From Spirodela intermedia (lineage: Eukaryota > Streptophyta > Magnoliopsida > Alismatales > Araceae): a stretch of 64,000 nucleotides of DNA. Below the pieces are notes generated by a model. That model was not told the origin of the DNA and did no database searches. It was given only the letters and a program-made list of their open reading frames with translations. The stretch is taken from the NCBI GenBank assembly GCA_902729315.2, contig LR746272.1:2886035-2950034 (forward strand). The letters are read 5' to 3'. Every line of letters starts with the position of its first letter. Within the stretch, counting starts at the first letter, position 1. A program made the translations under genes and the position numbers. Shown in pieces: positions 36,825 to 49,029 of this stretch.

Positions 36825-39800
36825 TCACAGAGCCTTCAGGAGGAGCTTGCCGGTGGTGCCTACACCCTTCACCGCTGCCTTCACAAGCCCCCGATGAGTG
36901 TACAACCTTCGTAGATCCACACCCAGGAGTCAGAACATGAAGAAAAAGAGGTTGGAAGAATCCCACATTTCATGAGATTTCCCCCCCAAAAAAATGCTCT
37001 TCGGTTGCCAGCAGGAAAAAGACTAAAAACTAGTCAAAGAAAAAAAAAACAAAAAAGGAAAGATTTGGTCAACGGGTTGAGCATTTGGTCAATGGGTTGA
37101 GCATTTTTTCAGTTTATTAAGTCTGAAGGGTTTTTGGACCTTATTTTCTGTGGCCCACAGGCATTTTCACGGCTAGATACCGAGTAAAATGGCTATGAAA
37201 GGTATTAGTTTGCTATTTTCTGCAGAGCCTCCGAGATCATGGAGACAGTTGATGGAGACTCACCCTGCTAAAGCGATTCCCCAGGTGGACAAGGCGTACA
37301 GAAGCTTCCCCGCATGCCAGGCTTTCTTCAGCTTGAACCAATCGTTCATGTCGTTCAAGGCCTTTCCCACGGCTGCAAGTATACAATGTATGATAAGAAA
37401 AGCACAAATCAAATGGTTTCTGTACATAACAAATACAAGGGAGAAAGCTGGAAAGATCGTTTCACTGTCTCTTCTGCGAATAAGAATGAAAAGAATCGGC
37501 CTCAGTGCGTGTGCATATTTGGCCAAGTCCGACTGACCAGACATGAACAAGAGAACTAGTTGTCGAAATGGTAAGAACATTTCAGTAGGTGAAAGTTGTA
37601 GATCACCGGAAAGGAAGGGAAAAAAAGAACAGTAGCGATTGATACCCAGATTAGAAGAACAGAAACAAGCATTCAACAGAAGGAAGTAAAGCAATTCCTG
37701 CCAAAGCTAGGGAGAGATTCTACACGTTGCTTACTTTTCTGTAGCTCCTCTGGACTCACGCTCTGCGTTTTGGAAGAAAAGGGTTTTTGTTAGACAGCCA
37801 GAAAAGAATGCAGGAGAAAATGAAGAGGAGGACCCAAATCGAGAATTCTCGTACCCTGGATTTTGGATTTGCGACTATACATCTAGCCATGAAGTTGGCA
37901 ATGCCGTCCACCACTTGTTCTTCGCCAACAATGACGTAGCTCTCATTGTCAATGCCACTCGGTTCCTGAACAATACCAGGAACCATTTCTTCAGTGACCC
38001 AGACCCAAAAGCTTGGCTCCCCACAGCCGACATCGACCATAATATCAGCGGTCTTGGAATTTTCTCCTGGCAAAGCAAAAGGCAAAAATGTTGAGGAAGT
38101 GAGAACTAGGTTGCTTTGAAATTTCAGAGACAAGAAGATCACACCAAAGAGAGAAACATACCCATGACTCTTTTGAATGGAAAGCCATTACATAGGGAAT
38201 CAGCTGGTTCTTGATTAAGAGCTTTGAGGTGATTGAGAAAGCTTGAGGATTCTACAGCCCGGACAAGTCGTGAGTGCAGCTGAAAATTTACCGATCATTG
38301 TCACCCTTTGAGTTATCTTTCCCAATATAGTTTACAAACCACAGCTCTGCTGATGAGAAGAAAGACGAAACGAAGACAAAATAATACGAATTTAATGACA
38401 AAGAAGCATATGCCTGGACTTGGTGAATGATGTAATGAGGGATTTTCGTAAGTCATTAAGTTTAAGTTTAGCTTTGCCTATTTTGGCCGTTTCTAGAAGT
38501 ATTTTTCTATTAAGGACCCTGAGGGTATCACAACGTTTTCGCTACTTTTTAGGACCATTTAAGGCCGATATTCCAGTCCATTAGCTATGAGAACTGTTTC
38601 TAAGGGCGCGCCCATACAAAGGCCTAATGTCGTTCCTAAAAATGGGAAGCTGAAATTGATGTAAAAAAGAAACAATCTTTTGAGCGGAAACTGTGATCCT
38701 AGATCTTTCTACAGTAGGTTCACAAAGGCTCTTCATCTCCGATCTGAAATTAGGGCGCCAAAGCGTGACATAGAGGGATAGTTCATGCTTGTCTGATCCC
38801 TGGTATCCTTCAGGCTGCGTGGGATCTCTGCATCTCCGAGAGGAGCATAGCTGGTGGGCTGTTTACTCCAAGATCCTCCGCCACAAATCTCGGTCCACGA
38901 GTTCAAGGTATAATCATTGCCAATCATAGTTTGGACCTATCATCTAATTTGTCATCGAACGTCTTTTATTGATGCTTATATTTGTCTGTAAGTCCCCACT
39001 AGTCCTACCTCCTTATCCCTAGTTATTCTCCATCATTAACACATTATAAACAATTAGTTTAGTCAGATAAAATTTCCATACTTCCTATGGTCTAAGTCTG
39101 GTTTCGCAACTATGAACATAACTCTCCGGTGACTACTCAAAGAGGATATCTATTTAGTGGGCCATCCTTCATTTAAATTGACATTTGCTGATGTCTTTTA
39201 AAATAAGTCAAATACCCGCATCATTTAATCCAACCAATGAACATTAAGAATAATAATGCAAAGCAGGAGCAGCCTGTCCTCTTCCCTTTAACTGTAATGA
39301 TACAATTGTTCATTAAAATACATGCGTGAGAGGAGCTACGCTTGTAAAGAGTTTTTAAAAGCATCAAAGCTTCCTCAATTAATGAGATGACAGTCAAAAG
39401 TACACTAGTTGACGAGATGCCATCAAAAGTGTTCTTGCTAATGAGAAATTATAAAAGGTACCACAAAAATATTATTGGGCAGTCATTCGAAAGTTTGATG
39501 AAAGCTACAGTAAACATCAGTTGACATCACACACTACGTGATCTACTGCAGTCACTGGGCGCTGTTCAAGAAGCACAAATCCGAAAAAGAACTCCCTGAT
39601 GACATTTCCAATTTATCAGCAACTCCAAGTCGTGCACTAAATCAAACTAAGAAAGTTTTATTTTTGAAATGCCACTCCCTTTAATACCATGCAATTCTAA
39701 TCCTGGTATCCTCTCATTTCACCTACAGCAACAAAAACCCACATGCTGTCACCTGGTAGATGAAAAAGACCACCAATCCCAGTTCACAAAGAATTATTTG

Positions 39801-42662
39801 ACCCTGAATGACCTTCCTGAAGTACGGAGCATTAGCAACGTCTTCTGGTAACCCAATCATTCTGCTCATAAATTCCCGAAAAATGAAGTGGTAAAAAATA
39901 AGGTGCTGTTGGTTCACTTTTAGATAATAGAACGAATCAGATGATCTGGGCTGGTGGATAATGCTCTCAGACGAAATCCCACGGGCCATAAGAAAGGAAC
40001 AGATAGTTAAAACGAATACTAAAAAACATGCAAAACATGATCAATATGGCCATAGTAATTGTTTCCAACGTTCAGGAGTAGTTAATACGGGGGATGCTCT
40101 TCAAGTAGGCCACTTGAAGAGCACGATGACATACTTCTCCTTTTAGCCTACCACTTTGGTATGAGGAGGATCTTCTTGGATTTTTCCCTCATCTGAGGTT
40201 CTGTATTTTTCCTTTCTCCTCTCTCAGTTTTAATATAATCTTACATACTTTTGTGCCAGCCTTTTTTTACCCTCGAAATGCCACCCCACCTTCAAAAGAA
40301 AAGAGAAGAAAAACTCTTCTATAGCAACAATTAACACCTTTGGCACGTTTCAAAAGATCCAAAATTCATCCCTTTTTGGGGTCAAAAGAAGTCTGATGAA
40401 TTCCATATAGTTCTTTGCATAATGCGAGGGCTTCCACCCAAGTTTTGCAACACTAAACATGATATTGCAAGCTCATCAAAATGCTTCAGCGTGCTACAAG
40501 ATTCCACAAGTTCCTTCACTTTCATGGCTGCTTATACACATCATTTTCTTGGTGTAAGTTGCTGATATGATTGGTCCCAAGACAAAGTGAACCAGTCTCG
40601 ACCGTTTCAAATAAAACAAATAGAGTTTCTTCAAACTTCCTGATCCACCATTCTTTCACCTGGAATCATCTTCTCACAAAACAAGAAACCAACCATATGC
40701 CCACTTGATTGCCTGAAGAGATAAGGCATCTTTTGAACCATCTCCATTAATCTTTTAGCTTAATTAAAAAAGGAACATCCACATATCTTCCCAGACGATC
40801 ATGCAGATTCGTCTACCCAACTGCGCTCAATGATCTATATTGCTCTTAGAAGAATTTTGCAAATGTCAAGCTGTGAAACACACTTTGATCATTAACTCAC
40901 CAACAGCTGGCACGTGTCAAATAATTCAAGAGACTTCAATTCCAAGTCAAAAACTCCAAAGAGAGCATACAAGCACCCTGCATCCCTCCCTTTGACCTAC
41001 TAATCTTCAAGTTATTTTTCTACAGCCTCTTGGCGATTAAGTTCATGCTAACGCATATCTACTGTTCACCAGGAAACCCAGGTCTAAAAGACACGATGGC
41101 GCACTATGAGGAATATGGCAATTAAATGATGGGGAAGTAAGTCATAAAAGGATATAATCCGTTGACGTGATTGCTTGCTTTGTGGGGCATTTTTGTCAGG
41201 CTTTGAAGAATGGATGAGGGCATCAATAGGCTGTTTCCAAAGTTTACAGGTTATTTCTTAGCAAGAGACAATAAGATGTTTAATTAAAGGCTTGGGGGCA
41301 TGGATATGAAGAAATATTTGTCAACACTGACAAATAATTTGAATTACTAGATTAACAATGAATTCAACAACTAAAATGAAATTAGAAAAAATAAAATGAA
41401 AAAAAACGAGGACTAACGCTTCACATATATTATACGCATGTACACACAAGTACCTCTATATGAGTACCACCAGTCCTTTTTGAAAGTCATCGGCAAGATA
41501 CAAGACAAAGGTACACCAAGAAGCTAAGAAAAGACCCAACACCTCACCCCACCCTCCCCGAAAAAACGCCGACTTTAATTAATTCATATATCTTCAACAC
41601 AGGGACCTAGTAAATTATTAAATTATCCACCTCTCGTCATCATATTCTAAACCTTTCATTCAAAGAATCAATATCACAAGTAGTATGGTGCACCATTCGA
41701 AATAATTTCAGCTTCACGAGTTGTAGCTCACTTGAGCAAAACGAAACACATGAAGATCTTTGCCAGATCAAGCATGTCAGTTCGTCATGAATTATTTCAT
41801 TTATCTATTTCACTTTTCTATCTCAACTTCAGAATACTGGATTAGACCCGCCATTAAAAAGGAATCATGCACATGACATGACGCCGAGATATTGAACATG
41901 CAGCAAAGTATTGAGCACATATCATCCAACCTGAAAGAAAATTTACATGTAGCAAAAGACAGAGCGGTAAATAAATGACTATTTTTTCCTTTCATTTTCA
42001 GACCATTTATTTTGAATCACGGGCTTATCCTCTTCACCAACAATCCACAATACGTTTCCAAGTTCATCAAAACGAACGGCTAGTGAGATTATGGTCAAGA
42101 AATAATTAATTAAATTAATCATAGGCAGTAAAACTTTTTCAAGGGGAGAAATAAGAGGACGATTCCATTCTTTACTGTCAGTTTCTAATGAACCAATCTT
42201 CATCACGTTACAGATTGACGAAAAAAAGATACTAATTGCGTCTTACTCAAAGATATATGACAAGAAATGCAAGTGCTCGTCTTTATGACGAAAATTCCGC
42301 AGAACACCGAAAATAATAACAGGCACAGCCCGTGCCTCAGCTTTAGGACAGATCGGATGGAAAGAGAGGATACTTACGTCGGGCGGGCAGTCTTTGGTGA
42401 AAGAAGGGAACTCAGAGATGCCCTGTAGAAGGGCCAAGTTATCCGCCAGGAGGCCCCGGAGGCGACGATTCTCCGACCGAAGGAGGCACAACTCCTCTTC
42501 CCCCTTGCTCCCCGCCCCACCATCGGACGAGGCGTTGGGGGGACTTTCTTGACGGTGGCGGTGGTGCTCGTAGGCGTTCCAAGCGACGTCGGCGACCTCG
42601 AGCACCGTCTCCACCACCTCGAGCGGGTGCCCGATGCCGTGGCCGACGTGCTGATTCACCAT
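36825..42662 (-). CDS. Conserved plant protein of unknown function (277 aa)
   Basis: Six exons (42662-42378, 38279-38162, 38066-37855, 37762-37735, 37372-37264, 36906-36825) join in phase to 277 aa. The N-terminus MVNQHVGHGIGHPLEVVETV leads into a coiled-coil-like LCLLRSENRRLRGLLADNLA. Then come FTKDCPPDLHSRLVRAVESS, GEPSFWVWVTEEMVPGIV, GIDNESYVIVGEEQVVDGIA, RCIVANPKSRSVSPEELQKT and a C-terminal KKAWHAGKLLYALSTWGIAL...KAL, which may be amphipathic or membrane-associated. I recall similar plant proteins but no function. Intron 1 is 4.1 kb. Exon 4 is only 28 nt and still keeps frame. An in-frame ATG lies upstream at 42752, but family members start close to GIGHP, so I chose 42662. Confidence 0.82.
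38280..42377 (-). other. 4.1-kb intron 1 of the 277-aa gene
   Basis: AT-rich, bounded by donor GAC|GTAAGT and acceptor ATTTTCAG. It contains a 12-bp-arm hairpin at 40095-40123. A minus-strand ORF at 39723-39989 reads like protein in part but matches nothing that I know, and it is not needed by the gene model. Confidence 0.7.
40095..40123. repeat. Short perfect hairpin (12-bp arms, 5-nt loop)
   Basis: TGCTCTTCAAGT and ACTTGAAGAGCA flank the loop AGGCC. It is located in intron 1 of the 277-aa gene. Confidence 0.85.
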
Positions 42663-43384
42663 CCCCTCTGCACCACAACCCTCACCCCTTTCCCTCCTCT
42701 TCCTCTTCCTCTTCCTTCTCCTCCTTGTCCCACAAACCCGTTCAAATCCCAAATCCCTACTCCATCAACCTCCGGGAATCGTCGCCCTGCAAATCCAAAG
42801 CCGCCGGCAATCGTCACCGGCGAGGAGGGGGGAAGGTGAGTTGAGGGAAGAAACCTCTGCCGTGACGGAGGAGAATAAGACCATCTGTTCATCCATGGAG
42901 AAGGGGCTGTGTTGGAAAACTAACAATAAGCACCTTCAAACGTTATAACTTGCTAACGAACCCTGTGCCCCAGAAAAAAATTATCGCCTCTACCCCCTCT
43001 CAAGGGGTCACTCGATAATTTTAAAGCTGAACCCGTCAAATCGAGGCCCAATAAAAAATCAGGCCCGGGCTTGTGGCTTATTCAAGTACCCCTCTCTCTC
43101 TCTCTCCCCCTACTGTAGTTTACTCTCTCCCGGTTCCAAAACAGACAATTTTTATGATTAAAAAAATATTTTTAATTGATTATAATGCTTGAAATCAGAT
43201 AGAAAAAATAAATATGAGCATGATTAGGATGATCCCACTGAATCTTGGCTGGAGTCGCTTGGGGAGAGAGAGAGAGAGAGAGACGGGGAGGATTAGTCCT
43301 CGGTCAACTATCTCCAAGGTCAACTGTTATGTTGGAGGAGCTGACCGAGAGACCCACAAGATCAGATCACAGGGGGGAAGAAAT

Positions 43385-46300
43385 CTAGGAGGCTTCGAGG
43401 GTCTTCCTCTTGCTGTCTGACTTTGACCGAGAATCTGCAGAGGCCTGCTTGAAATCCGAGCTGCACGGGGAAGAAGATTCAGATTTACATATAACTTTAC
43501 ATATAAATCGATCCCGCCGCCGCTCTGAATAATTTTTCTATGAAAACAGATTGAAATCACACCCGAAAAAAACGGGAATTCCAAATATGGGATCATCTTG
43601 ATCGGAGACCATTTCACAAGGTCAACGGCGCTTCCTCTCCGACCCCGATGTTATCAGGAACATACAGATCAAACATACTCAAATCATGAACAAAAAGATC
43701 ACAGCAGCAGATAAGAAACGAGAAGGGCAAAAAAGTCAACGGAGGGGATAAAAATCATCATGAACTAATGTCGTGGGGAACAGATAGATAAGATAATTAT
43801 CATGAATAAAAACTAATGAAAGAGAGCGGAAATCATGGAAAAAGTCAACAGAGGGAACATCACACGTTAAGCTGGATTGGTGAGAGAGCGGGGACTCACC
43901 CACATGTAGAGCATTTCTTGTGGGTTTTGCAGAAAATAGAAAGGCACACCGAACAGACATAGCCCCTGTCGATCGGCTTCTTGTGGCAGAAACACCTGCA
44001 ACAATGCCAGAAAGTCAGCGATCCTTGGAACAAGAACATTATCAAAACAGAATAAGTCCAGAAATATAGAAAATGATGGTGCATAATAAATAAATAAATA
44101 AATAAATAAACAACTGGGTTAGATGCATGCATGGCAAGAAACATCGTGTCACAAAAGTCAACCAGACCAAGAACTGCTGGCTGTTCTCCCATAAAAAACG
44201 ACTATTTTGGGCAACCAACCACAAAAATAGGCACAAGAGCATACTCTGAGTCAATCGTCGCCGCTGCCTATTAGAGTGGGGATAACAAGATTAAGATAAA
44301 AGAATGAGAAACGAAGCTGTGATGATGATGGGACGTCCTAGTAGAATGAAGTGGGTTACGACATACGAGGCACGGAAGTCAACCCCAGCCGATTTGGGAA
44401 GTTGAAGAAAACTCCGCGATTGCAAGTCAGCTGCAAACACTACCTGTACATTTTAAGACAATGTTCATCCACCGGTCTCATTAGAAAACGCACAAAAACA
44501 GAGATTATATCTTTAAAGATAAATCTGGCGATCAGGATGAACTGGGTAGCAGAAATATCAGCCATTGACCAATTATGCCTGCATATGTAAAATAAAATAA
44601 AATAATAATGATAATAAATAAATAAAGCAAAACGACGAGCTACACATATAAAGCTAACTAGCTTTCTGTATTTCATAACGATATTAATGTGCATATCGTC
44701 ATCCGTAGCATATAATTTATTTTATTTTGTCAGATGTGGTATCGATTTACAGAGGGCTGCAGGCATTAATATACAGATTTCGCCAAAGTATCCTGGTCCA
44801 TCAAGATGATGAAGTAGGTTTTCAATGAGAATAACTATCAATGTTGATTCTCACATGAAATTCCAAAGTGCCCACTCGAGCCTCTGAACCATTACAGATC
44901 CGCAAGGGTTCTTGAAAGCCTTCTGCGATTGACTAACCAGTCTGAACATCACACCTTCTGTGCAAACTACAGAGACTCATTGAAAAAAATGATCAGGAGC
45001 CATGCAGATTCCCCGCACCACATGCCCAATGAGTGTGCCTCTTAAAGGAATCGATCTCTAACCAGCGATCTGCAGGTCAACGGATCAAAGACGGGCAGTG
45101 GGAGTCTGTTTCTGTCTGCTAGGCAAGAGGATCGTAACAGAGAGTGACCATTTTTAACCAGTGTGTCTAACGCCTCTGGTTATCTCCTCAAGACCGGTAA
45201 AAGCATAAAAAAATCCACTAAGAAAGCCTGCATGAACTATATTGTTGCTACGTTCAAGGAAGAGTTTGAGCCTTGTTCTTGAATGTGTTGGACTACTCGG
45301 CTCATTTCTATCCGTGTAGGAAAGTTTAGGGTTCCCACAGAAACAGCTCTCCTCTCAGTCTGTGAGAACTCAATGTGCATTTTACAGAATCATGATTCCA
45401 CCCAAGCACCCCTGATGACACAACTTTGGCTACTCAGAGTCTTATCTCCCTCGTAATCTCCTCCCCTCTACCATCACATTCTGTCATGTAGGAAGGTAAA
45501 GAGCGACAGATGCCCCGGACCCACTCGAGCTTTTTCCCAAAAATGTACATGAAACGAAACAAGTCCATGAATCAATGAACATTGCAGATTAAACGAAGAC
45601 TGTAGACAGAGAGTAAAGCAATGGATTCTTCTGTCCATACAGAGAGATATTGAAACAGGGCGTCGAGTTGCTGAGGTTTCAAATAAATTCCACCCGTTAT
45701 ATGTGATGCCTGCAAACTAACCAGGGTTAGACATAATTGGAGAGATTAAAAAGGAATGATATCCAGAAAAACGAAAAGGAATTTATCTGCGCAAGATGAC
45801 GAGGGTACCTGTTGCAGAAATGCAGAGTGTCGGATTCCCACGACACATGAATCTATAGGAACCTGGAGAAATTATGACAAGCGACCCCTCTTCAATATCA
45901 ACCAGAAACAAGTAACGATCAAGATTGTGACAAGAAAAATATTATTGAATGATAAGGACAACAAGCATTAACTACTTATCACTGAGCCCCGAACCCCAAA
46001 CCCACCCCTCGGAAGAAAATAAAGATTAAAATAAATCCAGCCACCAAAATGTAAACTCAACCTTCAATCGCTATTGGCATGGACATATTAAAGAATGTGC
46101 GAGTTGAACCTTAAATAAGCATGGGAGTAATGCAGCTCGTCATTGACAGCATTTTTTAAATTATATTCTAATCAGTTGAATACTACCTGTTCTTATAAGA
46201 TAATAATCCGGACAACATCCAAGTCTAGGCAGTCACACTTAAGCAGAAGTTATTTCTGTACAAGAAGAGTATTTCACCAACGCTTATCTATTAACATTTT

Positions 46301-47887
46301 AAAATACATACAAAAAATTACATCGTAGATGTTATCATAGCACAAAGGCATGATACTTGGAATTTTTACGACTTAATCATTTGAATTTTTTATTTTTTTT
46401 TTATGATACAACCCCCCCGCTACGTATATAAACTAATGAAACAAAAAAATAGATCCACTTCAGCCAGCACAGAATCTTTCTGATTTGTCTGATCTAGTCC
46501 TGATTGGGATTTCACAATCAGGTTGTCTGATCCAATTTATATCACGATAACGATAGGATATTACTACTGTAAGTTGAACACAATAACCTTGAGGGTAACA
46601 TAAACTTCCGATGACTCCATTCTTTAAACGAGTAAATATTCACTCGAATGGAAAATATAAATCACAGTTTACACTTACCACGGAGCGCTGGGCTGAGAAG
46701 ATTGCATTCATCACGGCAACATATCTACCAATTTACTCTTTCCAAGTTAGAATCAAACCGTCATGAGTCAAAGTAATGCAGTGTAAAATCTGAAGCTTAC
46801 TGGTCTGGTCCATCTGGAGAACCCTGCAAGCATAAAATCTGTAACAGCTACTTAGTTCACAGTTTAAGAGATAGTTTCGTTCTTGAAGAGAGCAGAGATT
46901 ATTATGATTTTAGACTAAGCATCACCTTTTACAGTAACTACTTTGCAAGTAAAATTAAACATCACCTTTTCTTTAAAAAATACCTACTGGTACTAAACAC
47001 TTTATACAGATCTATCATTATGCATAAGCTGGCTTTGGGAGGTGGCTGCATGATGCCGAAGCCGTAAAAAGGAGATTCAGAGAATGTGTAAAGAGGCAAA
47101 CCGACTAGAATGAGGTGGGCACTTACTCTCGGTTGAGGATGAAGTATTCCAGAGCGAAACACTCTTTGGATGTCTGTTATCAGGAGGTTAAGGACACGTA
47201 AAATTTCAAAACATCCCAGACCAAGAGGAGAAATCAACGGCCAAAATTCTGTAAAGTCAGGGCGGATACAGCAAAGAGCAAGCGAGAGGGACCCAGACAG
47301 CAATGAGGAGGTAGTTGCAGCCGCCCGCTCCCCATCCCTGCAAAGCTGCCGGTCCCTCTCTACGAACTCCTCCAGCCTCCGCAGAAATCCAGCACGAAGA
47401 TCTGAGACACTGGTCCCGTCGCTACCGCCGCCGGAGTCATAGATATAGCCGCACGACTTGACACCAGCGGCGATGACAACAACCTGGTTGAGCGGGTTGA
47501 TGAGTAAAATCGAGCTCACGAACGGTAACACCTGACCACGATGAGCAAAACGGAACGATCAGAACTGATTGAGAAGCTTCTGCCGGGAACAGGATTCATC
47601 AGATGCCGACGTGACTGAGGAATTTGGAAAATGACAGGGCGGCAGCGGGTTGGTTCGTGCCGGAGTTGGCATTGACACCGGCCCAGAAGAAAGGATTCAC
47701 GTCCAGGAGGACAACCACCAAACTGACATCGTCTGCTCGAAGAAAAAATTAGGGTTAGAGAACAAAGAACCGAGCAGATAGTTAGCGGGAAAGCACACGA
47801 AGATAGAGAAGGGACAAAAGGAAGGGAAAGAGAGGAAAGGAGAGCTTCTCTACCGCTGTAGAGCTTCGAGGAAACAGATGAAGCCAT
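43385..47887 (-). CDS. TFB4: TFIIH core subunit TFB4/p34 (GTF2H3)
   Basis: Eleven exons (47887-47854, 47732-47611, 47531-47270, 47173-47127, 46838-46801, 46724-46679, 45862-45809, 45709-45641, 44443-44367, 43995-43900, 43460-43385) give 306 aa. The N-terminal half is the vWA-like domain: [17 protein letters not shown], then [57 protein letters not shown], then [21 protein letters not shown] Cys-rich zinc finger follows at residues 251-282 ([20 protein letters not shown] and [12 protein letters not shown]). The tail is basic ([13 protein letters not shown]). It acts in TFIIH in transcription initiation and nucleotide excision repair, pairing with p44. Many exons are under 80 nt, and all phases agree. 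The exon 2 donor (CAC|GTCGGC) is weak but gives the family-like joint SH-VLPFV. Confidence 0.95.
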
Positions 47888-48099
47888 CGGAGGATCATCC
47901 AACCTGCGAAATCCCCTCCCTCCCTCCCTCTCCGAGGTTCTCACAGAGTGAAGATTGGAGTGAAGATTGTCGCTCTTGTCCCAGGAAAATCGGTCGACGG
48001 CGTTTGGGAACGCTGCGGGCGGATTTTTCGGAAATCGATAGTGAACAACTCTCTTTTTCAGGAAATAACACGTGGAAGTTTTCACTGTAATTTAGCTTT

Positions 48100-48741
48100 T
48101 TAACCACTCACTCTGAATATATATGCCCTAAAAATACGAAGATATTATAAAATATAGGTGCTGTCGATGAATTTATATATAAATAATATACCCCTAAAAT
48201 ACGATAAATGGGGAATATAGACCTCAATTTTTTTGATGCGTGGAAATTAATTTTTCGCCTTTTTGTACTCACATATTTTATCATATAATTAATAATTAAT
48301 ATGTGACGTTCCATTTAACCAATAAATAGCAGTAAATATTTACTAAATCATTGGCCTGAGATTTGCTAAAGTAGATAGAATAGAGCGAGAAAATCCCAAT
48401 TTATGAACACACAATTAAAAAATAACGATTAAATTAGGGATTTGACCCCCACACAGATGATCCCATGATTTAGACCAGAATTATTAATAGTTGACCATCC
48501 ATCACGTTTTGGCACCCCCCCCCCCCCCCAAAAAAAGGGAATATATATATATATATTGTACTTGTTTTCTTTCTAAATAAACTGAAATATCTAATTCGTT
48601 ATTTTTAAAAAATTAGGATTATAATTTGGTCCTTACCAAAGTAGTTGTTCTAATATTAACGATAAAGTGCTGTGAGTTGTGAAAAAACATAAAAAATAAT
48701 AAAGAAAATATCTGCACACTGGGAATTGACTGACCCAAACT

Positions 48742-48790
<49 letters not shown>

Positions 48791-49029
48791 GCGGAGGTTC
48801 AAGCTCAAAAGAAATGGACTGTAAAGGGGTCAGACCCATTCGACAAGATCTTTCCAATTATAGCATTGACAATAGAAATCAAGGGCCGAAATCAGCAAAA
48901 AACTAAAAATGAAGTACAGATCATGCCAGATGAACCTAAAAGTCAACTCTCATCATCGCTGCCCAGTCTTCAAGAGGCGGGCATACAAGTAGAAGCAGCA
49001 GCAAAAGGGGTGGGTGGAGGACGATCACC
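48100..49029. other. AT-rich intergenic region with poly-C and CT runs
   Basis: Holds a poly-C run near 48516-48530, an AT run near 48542-48556 and a (CT)n tract at about 48748-48787. There is no supportable gene. It separates the TFB4 5' end from the GGCT 3' end. Confidence 0.7.

Noticed and set aside
39723-39989. Minus-strand ORF of 88 codons that looks partly protein-like
   Set aside because: It lies inside a well-supported intron, matches no family that I know and is not needed for frame. AT-rich chance ORF is more likely.
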